Of a stretch of DNA of 64,000 bases, positions 44,257 to 56,990 are shown in pieces. Positions within the stretch are counted from its first letter, which is position 1; each line of letters opens with the position of its first letter. The DNA comes from Ziziphus jujuba. Lineage: Eukaryota; Streptophyta; Magnoliopsida; Rosales; Rhamnaceae. The notes under the pieces are model-generated. The model ran no database searches, was not told the origin of the DNA, and was given only the letters and a program-made list of their open reading frames with translations. The translations under genes and the position numbers were made by a program. The DNA lies in contig NC_083390.1 in assembly GCF_031755915.1 (NCBI RefSeq), positions 26,884,441-26,948,440 on the forward strand, read 5' to 3'.

Positions 44257-44979
44257 CTAGAAATACAAGCTCATTTTTGCAAAAATTACAAATTTTGATA
44301 TTACAAACAATCTTTCGTTCCTAAGTACTTCTAAAACTAACCTAAGATGTCCTACATGATCATTTAAATTTCGGCTATATACAAGAATATCATCAAAGTA
44401 AAGAACCACAAATTTTCCAATGAATGGATGCATGACATGGTTCATTAATCTCATGAAAGTGCTAAATGCATCAGTTAAACTAAAAGGCATTACTAGCCAC
44501 TCATGCAAACCATACTTAGACTTAAATGTGGTTTTCCATTCATCCCCCTCTTTCATCCTAATTTGATAATACCCACTCCTAAGATCAATTTTAGAAAACA
44601 TGCATACACTATACAATTCATCAAGTATATCATCTAATCTATGAACATGATGCCTATACTTAATGGTTATATTATTAATGGCCCTATAATCTACACACAT
44701 GCACCATGAACCATCTTTCTTAGGCATTAATAAAACAGGGACAGCACATGGACTCATGCTTTCTCTAATGTAACTTTTTTCAAGCAATTCACTGACCTAG
44801 CTTTGTAGCTCACTTGTCTCCTTGGGATTACTTCTATATGTAGGCCTATTAGGAAATGCAGTTTCAGGAATAAAATCAATTTGATAGTCAACCCCTCGAA
44901 GAGGTGGTAAACCATTAGGAATTTCCTCCAAAAAGACATCATTAAAGTCCTGCAAAAAAGAAGAAATAGAACTTGGCAA
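44257..44979 (-). pseudogene. Element F reverse transcriptase
   Basis: The frame 44257-44787 starts in [20 protein letters not shown] and includes [20 protein letters not shown] and an intact [10 protein letters not shown]. The RT start (IPNGLPPLRGVDYQIDFIPE) is in another frame at 44797-44979. Substitutions such as [12 protein letters not shown] in place of MPFGLSNAPSTF show relaxed constraint. The 3' end ([16 protein letters not shown]) abuts the deletion. Confidence 0.92.
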
Positions 44980-45923
44980 TTCAAAGCGCTTTTAAGCTTA
45001 GCTTGATAATTTAGATAAACATCTTTATAAATCATGACCGGAAATGATTTATTACTTAAAGTTGCCTTTTTAACCTCACCTAAACTAAGATAAAAAATTT
45101 TCTTTTTCTCCTCTTTTCTCTCTTTTTCTTTACCTCTCTCGGCCACCACTATTTTTCCCTCATTCTCGACTTTCTCACCATTTTTCTCTCTCTCGGGTTC
45201 ATCTTTCCTTTTTCCCTCAAATTCAATTTTTGAAGACTTACCTTGGATGGATGAGTCGACCTTACGTCCCTTCACAAATGGTGAAGCCGTGGTGTCATGC
45301 TTGCTTTGTCCTTGAGCGTTCGGCTCCCTCCTTTGTTGCATTTGAAGTTGGTCTCTAAATACTTCCTTTGGAGTTAATGACTCCAGCTTAATCTTACTTC
45401 CCTTAAATTTAAATACAATGGAATTCTCTCTACCATAATGTATGGTATCTTTATCAAATTTCCATGGCCTACCCAATAAAATATGGCCAGCATGCATAGG
45501 AACAACATCACATAAAACAACATCCACATATTTATCAATGCTGAATTTTACCTTGGCTTGTTTGTTTACTTTCATCTTACCACTATCATTAAGCCATTGT
45601 AACTATATGGTTGGGGGATGTTTAATGGTTATTAACCCTAATTTCTCAACTACCACATTACTAATTATATTAGCACAACTTCCACTATCAATTATCATAC
45701 TACAAATGTTACCTTGTATTTTACATCAAGTATAGAAGATGTTTTCTCTTTGAGTTTGATCTTCATCTTTATACATGGTTAGAACCTTCCTTACTACCAA
45801 GCTCAGTTCAAATTTTGAGGCTTTAAGTGTCTCGGGTTCTTCATGTTCTTCATCAACAAATTCGGTCTCTTCCCCCGATTCTTCACTTTCGGACTCCAAC
45901 TCTCCATTGCCTTTCAGCACCAT
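44980..45923 (-). pseudogene. Element F protease and zinc knuckle
   Basis: The 45575 frame begins MKVNKQAKVKFSIDKYVDVV and includes GHILLGRPWKFDKDTIHYGR. Upstream, in a shifted frame, ICSMIIDSGSCANIISNVVV holds the protease DSG. The frame 45726-45923 holds the acidic stretch after the knuckle, MVLKGNGELESESEESGEET; the knuckle CFKCQGQGHIANQC precedes it at about 45930-45995. The linker is Lys/Glu-rich as in the other copies. Confidence 0.9.
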
Positions 45924-46039
45924 TATTCTTTGATTTGGACATTGATTGGCAATATGTCCTTGACCCTGGCACTTAAAACAAATAATGTCACGAGTTCTAA
46001 AAGGTCTACAATCAAGCTTACTACTCGATTTAGATGCTA

Positions 46040-47097
46040 GTGGGTGTTTGGCCAGGTTGTCTTTCCTTAGCCGGTTGGAGCTCTTTTCACCATGTTTTAG
46101 TTTTGGCTTTGTGTTATATGTGGGATTCCTTCTCCAAACACTTGAATTAGGTCTCCTGCTGCTGGAAACTACTCCAAACCATGAGCTTATACCTTATTCT
46201 TAAATTGGTTCTCAATTTTAATGGCCACATGTAACATCTCTTCCAATTGTACATATTGCTGTATTCCACTTCGTTGGCTATCTCTCGATTCACACCTCCC
46301 AAAAACCTTGCCATGGTTGCCTCCCGATCCTCATTCATGCTCAACGTCATCATGAGCATCTCCATCTCCTTGTAGTAGTCCTCCATAGTCCTACTTGCTT
46401 GTGATAATGATTGAAGTTTTTGATACAGCAACCTATGGTAATGAGTCGGCGTAAATCTCTTTCTTGTGGCTCATTTCATTTGTTGCCAAGTTGTAATTAA
46501 TTCATCGCCAACTCTCCTTTGGGTACCTTGTTCATTATTCAATCATTGGAGGACATAATGTCCAAATTCCAAAGCAGCCAATTTAACTTTCTTTGCCTCG
46601 GAATAGTTGTGGCAATCGAATATCATCTCCATATGCTCCTCCCACTCTAAGTAAGCCTCCGGATTGTTCTTTCCCATAAAAGGTGCTATGTTGACCTTAA
46701 TATTTCCAAGATCATCATCTTCCTCCCTAACTTGTCTCCCACGGGTTTGCCTTCCTTGGAGTGCAAAAATATCTTCAAACACATCCTTTAGGTTATCTCC
46801 ATAATTACCTCCTTCGAAGTCATCCCCATAACGTCCGTGGCCTCCTCGACCTCGACCTCGGCCTCCATGAAATTCTTGCCTTGGGTTCGGTCCTCCTTGT
46901 GGTGTTTCTAACATGTCCATCCTTTGATCTAGGTGATCAAAGCGAGCATTTATCCTTTGAAGTTGTTCCAAAACCACCATTATGTCGGTAGGTTCACCTC
47001 CACTTTCTGTAACTCTAGAATCCTCTTTGAATCCCATGGATTCCTCTTCAATATTTCTTAATGAATCACCTCCTTTTTTTAATATTGAATCAATCAT
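46040..47097 (-). pseudogene. Element F gag, with the central domain present
   Basis: The frame 46543-47097 begins MIDSILKKGGDSLRNIEEES, then a coiled-coil-like LEQLQRINARFDHLDQRMDM, an RG-rich block and IAPFMGKNNPEAYLEWEEHM up to AALEFGHYVLQ. The frame 46147-46431 continues LYQKLQSLSQASRTMEDYYK and MARFLGGVNREIANEVEY. This capsid-like centre is what the amplified copies lack. Stops at about 46540 and 46145 break it. Confidence 0.9.
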
Positions 47098-47940
47098 GTT
47101 TATAAAAATAATGCAAAAAACCTTATTAAATTCACTTCCTCACGTGTTTCACTCAAACAGGATCTCGACACTCGTGTTTGCATGCTAATTTTGGCTTTTA
47201 TCCCTCTTTTAAGCTCATACTCTCTTACTTTTTTTTCATTCATAAGAATATCTCAAAGTTCTATTAAAACACACTCAAAATAGCAACTAAACCACAAGTA
47301 TGCTCTAATTAAACTTATCAACAAAACAGCAACTAAAATAAGCAAATACCGAGTGATTTGACAAAACTTAGTCTCAGTCAATCTAACCAAATCAAAGGTA
47401 AAATTAATAAAAGTAAATTTTTGGATTTAGCAAGAGATAAATCAAAATATTAAGGATCAATAATTCAAGGATAAAATCTGGAAATGAGATTTAAACAACG
47501 AACAAGAAATAATTTGAATAAAATACGGAAAAGTTGTTGGTTGTAGTTCTTGTAATTTAAGTCTTTGTCTCAAATCCTTTAACAATTTTAATCCAAACAA
47601 ATTTAGCACTCAAAATTCAAAATCCAGCAACCAAATATTGAACAAATAATCAAACAAATAATCAACAACTCAGCAGTTACAATTGTGTTTTCTAAAAACA
47701 ATCAATTTTCCAACAATAATCTACCAAAACCAGCCTTTGCGCATAATTTTTTATTTTTTTTAATCATTGTCTTTTGTTCCTTTTTTTTTTTTCAAAAAAA
47801 ATCACTCCCAGAATATAAAAACCAACTATAGTAGCAAGAAACAACACCAAAATTGCAATTCCAATGCCAAAATATCACCAAACCCGATCCACTCTCCAAA
47901 CAAAAACAAATTGCACAATTTTTAGTTTTTTGATGCAATA
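47098..47940 (-). other. Element F leader, truncated
   Basis: Noncoding, A/T-rich in element orientation and alignable to the leaders of the amplified copies (for example the phrase tttaattaaacttatcaaca(aa)aacagcaac). Homology stops near 47940 before the primer binding site is reached. Confidence 0.75.
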
Positions 47941-47949
47941 TGACTTCAA

Positions 47950-50900
47950 ATCTCTCTTTTTATTAACGTGATGCAATAGGCGATGCTTTTGATGTTAAAA
48001 GCGCCGCCTGATGCTTTTCAGTTTTCAAATAATTAAATTTCTCACACTTTTTAGTAATTTTAAAAATAATTAATTTAAAAATGAAACACAAATACATTAA
48101 ATCAGTAGATTAGTTATTTTCTTTATATTGCTATTTAATATGCTTAATATTTATATACATAATATTAAAACATAAAATTAATTCAAATGCCAGAAGATAA
48201 CACAATAGGCGACGCTTTTGATCCTAAAAGCTTCACCTGCTGCTTTTCAATTTTAAAATAATTAAATTTGTCAAACTTTTTATTAATTTAAAAAATCATT
48301 AATTTAAAATTGAGAAATGAATTAATTAAATGCATAAATTAATTATTTTGCTTCAAATTATTAATTAATATATTTATTATTTATATACATATGAATAAAC
48401 ATACAAAATTAAATAAAATTTTAAGAATTAAGATAAAAGGCAATGCTTTTGATGTTAAAAGCATCGCCCGATACTTTTCAATTTTAAAACAATTAAATTT
48501 CTCAAACTTTTATTAATAAAAAAAATAATTAGTTTAAAATTGAAAGGCAAATAAATTAAATCAATAGATTCATTATTTTTCTTCATATTGCTAATTATAT
48601 ATTTAATATTTATATACATTGTAATAAATATAAAAATTAGTTAAAATACCAAAAATTAGAATAATAGGCAATGTTTTTATGCTAAAAAGTTCGTCTTAAG
48701 TTTTTCAATTTTAAAACAATTCAACTTCTCAAATTTGTTATTAGTTTAAAAATTCATTAGTTTAAAAGTGATGTACAAATAAATTAAATGAGATTAACTA
48801 TTTTACTTCGTATTATTAATTAATATATTGAATAAAATATAAAATTAGTTAAAATACCAAAAATTAACACAGCAAGCGACGCATTTGATATTAAAAACGT
48901 TACCTAACGCTTTTTAATTGTAAAATAATTAAATTTCTCAAACTTTTTATCAATCTAAAAAATAACTAACTTAAAATTGAAACACAAATCAATTAAATCG
49001 ATAGATTAATTATTTTACTTCCTATTCCTAATTAATTTATTTAATATTTATATACATAATAAGAAAAAGTAAAATTAATTAAAATAGTAAAAATTAACAC
49101 AACAGGTGATGCTTTGGATGCTAAAAACGTTGCCCTGTGCTTTTCAATTTTAAAACAATTAAATTTATCAAATATTTTTATTAATTTAAAGAATTATCAA
49201 TTTTAAATTCAAACATAAATAAATTAAATTTATTAATTAACTATTTTGTTTCATATTGCTAATTAATGTATTTAATATTTATATACATAATAATAAAGCA
49301 TAAAAATAATTAAAATATCCAAAATTAACACAATAGGCAACACTTTTTATGTTAAAAGAATTGCATAATGGTTTTCAATTTTAAAACAATTAAACTTCCC
49401 AAGCTCTTTATTAATTTAAAAAATCATTAATTTAAATTTGAAACACAAATTAATTCAATGCATAGATTAATTTGTTTTACTTCATATTGCTAATTAATAT
49501 ATTTAATATATATATACAGATGAATAAAACATAAAATTAAATAAAATTCCAAAAATTAAAAGAATAGGCAAAGCTTTTGATGTTAAAAGCATCGCCTAAT
49601 GTTAAAAGTGTCGTGTAATGCTTTTAAAATGTAAAATAATTAATTTTATCAAAATTTAATTTATTTAAAAAATGATTAATATAGAAATGAAACACAAATA
49701 AATTAAATGAATAAATTCATTATTTTACTTCACACTGCTAATTAATATATTTAATTTTATATATATAATAATGAAACATAAGATTAATTAAACTATCAAA
49801 CATTAACACAACAGGCAATGCTTTTGATGCTAAAAGTGTTGTCTGATGGTTTTCAATTTTAAAATAATTAAATTTATCAAACTTTTTATTTTTAAAAAAC
49901 ATTAATTTAAAATTGTAATACAAATAATTAAATACATAGATTAAATATGAATAAAATATAAAAATAAATACAATTCCAAAAATTAAGATAATAGGCAATG
50001 CTTTTGAAAGCATCTCCTAATACTTTTAAATTATAAAATATTTAATTTTGTCAAACTCTTATTAATTTAAAATTGAAGCACGAATAGATTAGTTGTTTTA
50101 CTCTATACTTCTAATTAATATATTTAATATTTATATACATATGAATAAAATAAAAAATTAAATAGAATTCCAAAACTTAAAACAATAGGCGAGGTTTTTG
50201 ATGTTAAAAGTGTCAGCTAATCCTTTTAAATTATAAAATAATTAATTTTGTAAAATCAAAATACAAATAAATTTAATGAATAGATTAATTATTTTACTTC
50301 ATATTGCTATTAATATAATTAATATTTATATACATAATATTCAAACAAAAAATTAATTAAAATATCAAAAGCTAACACAATAGATTACGCTTTTGATGCT
50401 AAAAGTATCGCCTTATGCGTTTTAATTTTAAAATAATTAAATTTATCAAATTTTTTATTAATTTAAAAAAATCATTAATTCAAAATTGAAACACAATCTA
50501 ATTGAAAGTATAGATTAGTTATTTTGCTTCATATTGCTAATTAATATATTTAATATATATATACATACATATGAATAAAACATAAATTTAAATAAAATTT
50601 CAAAAATTAAGAGAATAGACGATACATTTGATGCTAAAAGCATCGCATAGCGCTTTTAAATTATAAAATAATTAATTTTACCAAATTTTTATTAGTTAAA
50701 AAATAATTAACTTAAAAATGAAATATGAAAAATAAATAAATAAATATATTAATTATTTTGCTTCATATTGCAAATTAAAATATTTAATATTTATATACAT
50801 AAACTAACAAATAAAATTATTTAAAATACAACAAATTAACTCAACAGATGACACCTTTGATGCTAGAAGCGACACTTGATGGTTTTCAATTTTAAAATAA

Positions 50901-52835
50901 TTAAATTTATTAAACCTTTTATTAAATTAAATGCGTATATTAACTATTTTGCTTCATATTACTGATTAATATTTAATATTTATATGCATACAAATAAAAC
51001 TTAAAATTAAATAAAATTCCAAGAATTAAGATAATAGGCAATGATTTTAATGTTAAAAAACATCGTCTAATGCTTTTCAATTATAATACATCTAATTTTG
51101 TCAAGCTCTTATTAATTTAAGAAATATTTTATTTAAAACTGAAAAATAAATAAATTAATTTTTTTGCTTCGTATTCCTAATTAATATATTTAATATTTAT
51201 ATACATGTGAATAAAATATAAAATTAATTAAAATTTCAAAAATTAAGACAATAGGTGATGCTTTTGATGTTAAAAGTGTTGCCTAATCCTTTAAAAATAT
51301 AAAATAGTTTATCTTGTCAAAATTTTATTATTTTCAAAAATAATTAACTTAAAATTGAAACACAAATAAATTAAATAATAGATTAATTATTTTGTTTCAT
51401 ATTACTATTTAATATACTAAATATTTATATACATAATATTAAATTAATTAAAATAATAAAAGTTAACACAACAGGTTATGCTTTTGATGCTAAAAGCATC
51501 GCCTAGGGATTTTAAATTTTAAAATAATTAAATTTATTAAATTTTTTGTTAGTTTCAAAAATTATTAAATTAAAATTGAAACACAAATCAGTTAAAAGCA
51601 TAGATTAATTATTTTACTTCATGTTGTTAATTAATATAATTAATATATATATATACATATGAATAAGACATAAAATTAAATAAAATTCCAAAAATTGAGA
51701 GATTAGGCGATGCTTTTTATGCTAAAGGCATCGCATAATGCTTTTAAATTTTAAAATAATTAATTTTGCCAACAATTTATTAGTTTAGAAAATAATTAAT
51801 TCAAAAATGAAGCATAAATAAATTATTTTAAATTATTAAAATTAAAATTTATATGCACAATAACAAAAAAGAAAATTAATTAAAATATAAAAAATTAACA
51901 CAATAGGCGACAAATTTAATGCTAAAAGTGTCACTTGATGGTTTTTAAGTTTAAAATAATTAAATTTATCAAACTTTTTATTGATTTAAAATTGAAACAT
52001 AAATAAACTAGACGCATAGATCAATTGTTTTTTACTTCATATTACTAATTAATATATTTAATATTCATATACATGTGAATGAAACATAAAATTATATAAC
52101 ATTTCAAGATTTAAGATAATAGGCAATGCTTTTGATGTTAAAAATGTCGTCTAATACTTTTAAAATATAAAATATTTTGTTTCATATTACTAATTAATAT
52201 ATTTAATATTTATATACATATGAGTAAAATATATAATTAATTAAAATTCAAATAAAAATAAATTATAAAAGCGTCGCCTAATCCTTTTAAATTATAAAAT
52301 AATTAATCTTGCCAAAATTTTATTACTTTAAAAAAGAATTAATTTAAAATTCAAATAAAAATAAATTAAATGAATAGATTAATTACTTTGCTTTATATTG
52401 CCATTTAATATGCTTAATCTTTATATACAAAATATTAAAACATAAAATTAATTAAAATACTAAAAGTTAATATAACAGGCTATGCTTCTAATGCTAAAAG
52501 CGTTGCTTGATGCTTTCAATTTTGAAATAATTAAATTTATCAAACTTTATAGTAATTTAAAAAATCATCAATTTAAAATATAAACACAAATAAATTAAAT
52601 GCACAGATTAATTATTTTACTTCTTATTACTAATTAATTTATTTAACATTAATATGCATATGAATAAAACATAGAATTACATAAAATTCCAAAAATTAAG
52701 ACAACAGGCGACGCTTTTGATGTTAAAAGTGTCGCTTAATGCTTTTCAATTTTAAAGCAATTAAACTTCTCGAAGTTTATTTTAATTTAAAAAATCATTA
52801 ATTTAAACAACTAAGCATCGCCTAATGATTGTATG
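47950..52835. repeat. AT-rich tandem array of about 215-bp monomers with hairpin core
   Basis: About 23 cores of the form aggcgaygctttt-gatgnt-aaaagcrtcgcct recur at 47978, 48208, 48437, 48666, 48875, 49106, 49336, 49566, 49812, 49992, 50186, 50378, 50613, 50844, 51034, 51252, 51474, 51706, 51905, 52120, 52262 (partial), 52476 and 52706. Each core is a 13-bp inverted repeat with a 6-base loop. Between cores lie aaataattaaatttatcaaa and attaatatatttaatatttatatacat text. Spacing is 142-246 bp. Monomers are diverged. No coding sequence is supported (the minus frame 49738-50013 is a shadow). Confidence 0.93.
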
Positions 52836-52839
52836 GGTA

Positions 52840-53909
52840 TGATAACCCCCCCATACCTATATAATCAACTACTTGCTAGGGTGCTGATCTTGTGTAACTG
52901 AAGACCGGGCCAATTACTAAAGCTTAAGCAAAGAGGTTTAACGACAATCTTGTTAGCTTCATACAAAGAGTAATTAAATCTCAATAAGGAGTATTAATAT
53001 CAGAAGATTCTAAGCACGTGCTGAGTATGCAAGTTATGAAGGCAGAAATGGACTCGGGAAGCTGTTTTGCTGCATTTGAGGACTCCAGATAGCAAGGGGT
53101 GAGTTTGTTGGCTTATGAGCATGTTTGAGCTCACCAAGAGGCCATGAAATCATGCCAAGGTAGAAACAAGGGCACCGAAGTATGACATTAACGTCTAAGC
53201 TTCCACATTGGCTGGATTTTGCATTATTCGCGCTAGGAAGGGATTTACTTGGAATCCAAGCAAGGTTTGATCATTCCAACCAATGGCAACATGTGGGGAC
53301 CAGTTCTAATTCTATAGGCATTTTACAAGGCATATTGGATCAGATTTGAAGCCTAAATCTGCAAGAGATTCGACAAGGACAGCTTATTGGGAAAGCCAGT
53401 CAACTACTTTCCAAATATGAAATTTGACTGTTGTTTTAGGAAATAATCTTTTATTTTTTTATTTAATTATTTGGTGGACAAATTTATTTAGGAAGGTTGA
53501 ATTTTAATATTTTTTATTGTAAATTAATTAATGTGAAATTCTGTCACATCATGGTTTTAGCTATATTGGCCAATTTTTCCTATTGTTTTAGGGTTTTTGA
53601 TTTTTGTTACTTTAGCCTATTTAAAGGCTTATTTTCTCAATAAATGACACTACATTATTTATTCAGAAAAATTATTGTAAGAAAGATTTCTCTTTATTCT
53701 CTTAGAACACCTAAACACTGAATAGAGAACGAGTGTTTTAGTTTGACTTATCAATAGGACAATCTATAACCTATTGTGGTGTCTTTAACATGTACCAATG
53801 TTTCTAATCGCAGGTTGATAGGAGTCAAGATAACCATTAGAATTTGAATTTAATTTCGATCCAGACTAATATAATACGGGTTTAGAAGTAATCGACCTAG
53901 GTTCATCTA
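52840..53909 (+). repeat. 5' LTR of the plus-strand Ty3/gypsy element E
   Basis: It starts near TGATAACCCCCC (aligning to TGATGAGAATCCGCC of element F) and ends ...ggttcatcta, two bases before the primer site. The phrases ggcagaaatggactcgggaa and ttagcctatttaaaggctta match the other LTRs. The terminal CA is altered to TA. It was inserted into or abuts the end of the tandem array. Confidence 0.85.
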
Positions 53910-53911
53910 TT

Positions 53912-53924
53912 TGGTATCAGAGTC
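53912..53924 (+). other. Primer binding site of element E
   Basis: TGGTATCAGAGTC, two bases after the LTR; one base off the family's TGGTATCAGAGC. Complementary to initiator tRNA-Met. Confidence 0.9.
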
Positions 53925-55149
53925 GAATTCTGTTCAGGTTTGATCTATCTTATTTGCTTTGTTTTATTTTTGTGTTATTCTGTAACTTTAGCATTAGGTT
54001 AAGGTTGTTTTCTACCCATACACGTTCTGCATTTAAAAAAAAAAATTCATAACTGAAGTAGGGTTTCCTTTCGCTTAGCCGAATTTTTGTTTACTTTCTA
54101 GCTTATTTGTTGGTTTTGCATATTAGTTCTTTTTCATTAGTTTATTGTTGATTTTCCTTTGTTGGTTTTAATTTTAATTAGTTGCACTCATACATTAAAA
54201 AAAAAAAAAAAAGGAATTTCAAAAAACATATTGCAAAACCCTAAATTATTGCAATTTGTTTTGTTAGAAGGTGTAATTCTGATTTCAGAAATTGTTAGGC
54301 ATTGGAGTTGCATTTTTTTTATGGTGATTGTGCTGCTGGAATTCATATGATATTATTCTATTTGTGATATAAAAATAAAAAATAAAAGCCGAATTTAAAA
54401 AAAAAAAATTTATGCAAAAGGCCAGTTTTGAGAATTGCAAATTTGAGTTTGTTTGGATTTAGGAAAAATTCAATTGTGATAGTTGTAGTTTCTGTTTAAT
54501 CAATATTGGTTGCTAGATATTGGAATATTTATGCCGATTGATTGGATTGAAATTGGTTTAAGGATTTGAGACAAAGACCTAAATTATGAGAATTACAACC
54601 AACTATCTCATATTTTGTTCGAATTGTGTTCTTGTTAATTGTTTGAATCCTTTTCTAAATTTTATCCTTGAATGTTGATATCTTAATATTCTGGTTTGAT
54701 TCTTTATTGAATCTGAAAATTGCTTTATTATTTTTCATTGTTTTTGAACAGTAAAGCCGAGAATTAGGATTTATAATTCACTTGAAATTTGCTTGCTTCT
54801 TGCTTCTATCTATTCATAAGTTTAATTAGGACATACTTGTGATCTAGTTACTGGTTTTAAGTGTGTTTTATTATAACTTTAAGATAATCTTTGAAGTTAA
54901 AAAAAAAAAAAAAAGGCAAGAGAGTGTGAGCTCATAGGAGGGTTAATAGGCAAATCTAGTGTGAAACACGAGTGAATGAGACCTTATTTGAGTGTTACAC
55001 GTGAAGGAGTGAACTTGGTGCATTATTTCACTAACATGACAGGTTCAAGAGTACAAAGATGAGGTGATTCTTTAAGAAAACTTGGAGAGGATTCCGTGGG
55101 GTTCAAGTGAGAGTCTAGAGTGTCAAGGAGTTCATAAGAATGTACTAAA
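53925..55149 (+). other. 5' leader of element E
   Basis: Noncoding, with poly-A runs (54037, 54197-54212, 54399, 54899-54914) in the same places as the poly-A tracts of the amplified copies. A deletion or change near 55040-55150 has removed the usual gag start (MVDS/MIDS-like). Confidence 0.75.
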
Positions 55150-56220
55150 ATGCAGGCGGTGTTGGAGCAATTGCAAAGGATGAATGCTCGGCTTGATAAA
55201 TTCGATCAAAGGATGGAAAAGTTTGAGAACACACAGAGAAAGCCGAACCTTAGGATGGAACCACAAGGAGGACTGGTCGAAGAAGTGGAGGCCGTAGATG
55301 TTATCGGGAGGAAATTGAAGAAAGAGAATTTGGAGGCAATTTTGAGGAGGAGTTCAAAGACATATTTGCACTCCAAGGAAGGCAAACCCGTGGTAGGCAG
55401 AACAGGGAGGAAGATGATGATTTAGGAAATATCAAGGTTAGTATACCATCATTTTTGAGAAAAAAAAAGTGATCTGAAGGCTTACTTGGAATGGGAAGAA
55501 CACATGGAGATGATTTTTTATTGCCATAACTATTTAGAGGCAAAAAATGTTAAGTTAGCAGCCGTAGAATTTGGACATTATGCTTTACAATGGTGGAACA
55601 ATGAGCAAAATACCTAAAGGAGAGTTGGTGATGAGTTAGTAACCACTTGGGGACGTATGAAAGGAGCCATGAGGAAAAGAATCGTACCAAGCCATTATAA
55701 TAGGAAGTTGCCTCAAATATTGCAATCTTTATCTCAAAGAAGCAGGTCGGTAGAGAATTACTACAAGGAGATGGGAATGCTCATGATGAGGTTGAGTTTG
55801 AATGAAGACCAAGAGGCAACAATGGCTAGGTTTCTTAGAAGGCTTCACTGAGAGATTGCAAACCAAGTGGATCTATAACCATATATGGAGTTGGAAGAGA
55901 TGCTGTACGTAGCGATCAAAATTGAGCACCATCTCAAGAGAAGGGGTAGTAACACATGGCTTGGAGGAGTTTTAAGTAGTTGGAGGACTGGTTCAACAAG
56001 TTGGAGAAGCAATCCCGCATTTGAGCCAAGACCAAAGTTGAAGCAAGAGGAACGAAGTGCCATTCGGCCAAGGAGAGACAACCAGGCCAAACCTATACAA
56101 ACACCAAAATAGAAGGGTAAGGATGATCCTAAACCATCTAGAGCTCTTGATATTGTGTGTTTTAAATGTCAAGGCTGTGGACATATTGCCAACCAATGTC
56201 CAAATAGAAGAATTATCGTG
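55150..56220 (+). pseudogene. Element E gag and zinc knuckle
   Basis: Frame 55150-55425 has MQAVLEQLQRMNARLDKFDQ (the coiled-coil-like part). Shifted text gives LKAYLEWEEHMEMIFYCHNY (about 55468-55530). The frame 55657-55851 reads MKGAMRKRIVPSHYNRKLPQ then SLSQRSRSVENYYKEMGMLM. The knuckle CFKCQGCGHIANQCPNRRII is at about 56155-56215. It includes the central domain that the amplified family deleted, so it documents the full gag layout. Confidence 0.9.
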
Positions 56221-56990
56221 CTGAAGGATAATGGAAAGCTGGAGTTAGACAGTGAAGAGTCAAAAGCCGAAGATGAGCATGATGAAGGAGAACCCGAAGA
56301 TGAAGAACATGATGAACCCGTAACTCAAAAGGCTTCAAAGGCCGAGTTAAGTTGAGTGGCATGAAGAGTTTTGACCATGTATAAAGATGAAGAACATGTG
56401 CAAAGAGAAAACATCTTCCATACTGGATATGATATCCAAGGTAATATTTGTAGTATGATTATAGATAGTGGGAGTTATGCCAATGTTATTAGCACTATTG
56501 TGGTGGAGAAATTAGTGTTAATAACAATCAAACATCCAGAACCATATAGATTTCAATGGCTTAATGATAGTGGAGAGATGAAGGTAAATAAACAAGCCAA
56601 GGTAAAGTTTAGTATTGATAAATATGCGGATGTGGTTTTGTGTGATGTTGTACCTATGCATGCGGGACATATTTTATTGGGAAGACCATGGCAATTTGAC
56701 AAAAATATCATATGCTATGGTCAAGAAAATTCCATTGTCTTCCAATTTAAAGGTAAGAAAATTAAGCTTGAATCGTTGAAACCAAGTTAGGTGTTTGGAG
56801 ATCAAATGCAAATGCAACAAAGGAGGGAGGCCAAATGACAAAAGGAGAAAACCATTATGCCACCCACGACTTCAACAAGCAAACGAGAGGACAAGGCCAA
56901 TCCACATCACTCAGGTAAGCTTTCTAAACCCGAGAGTGACAAGAATTACCCAGCTCTATTTTTTCTTTGTTGCAGGAGTTTGATGACATT
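56221..56990 (+). pseudogene. Element E protease, cut by element G
   Basis: After an acidic stretch (56221-56355) and a stop, the frame 56371-56790 reads MTMYKDEEHVQRENIFHTGY, the protease site SMIIDSGSYANVIS and GHILLGRPWQFDKNIICYGQ. Beyond 56790 only linker text remains, and a minus-strand LTR begins at 56991. The RT and later parts are not in the window. Confidence 0.92.

Larger units (their letters stand above)
42862..47940 (-). mobile_element. Ty3/gypsy (CRM-like) element F: 3' LTR and deleted interior
   Basis: 3' LTR 42862-43991 (TGATACAAACC... to ...TTCTCATCA), then the polypurine tract ttcccctcctctt (43992-44004), a short integrase tail, RT, protease, zinc knuckle, gag and leader. 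RNase H and most of integrase are missing at a junction near 44245. The 5' LTR is missing: the leader breaks off at about 47940 against the tandem array. It is more diverged than the amplified copies, with many stops, so older. Confidence 0.92.

Noticed and set aside
47950..52835. CRISPR-like array because of regularly spaced palindromic cores
   Set aside because: The host is a plant nucleus, the spacers are themselves homologous repeats about 200 bp long, and there are no cas genes; it is a tandem satellite.
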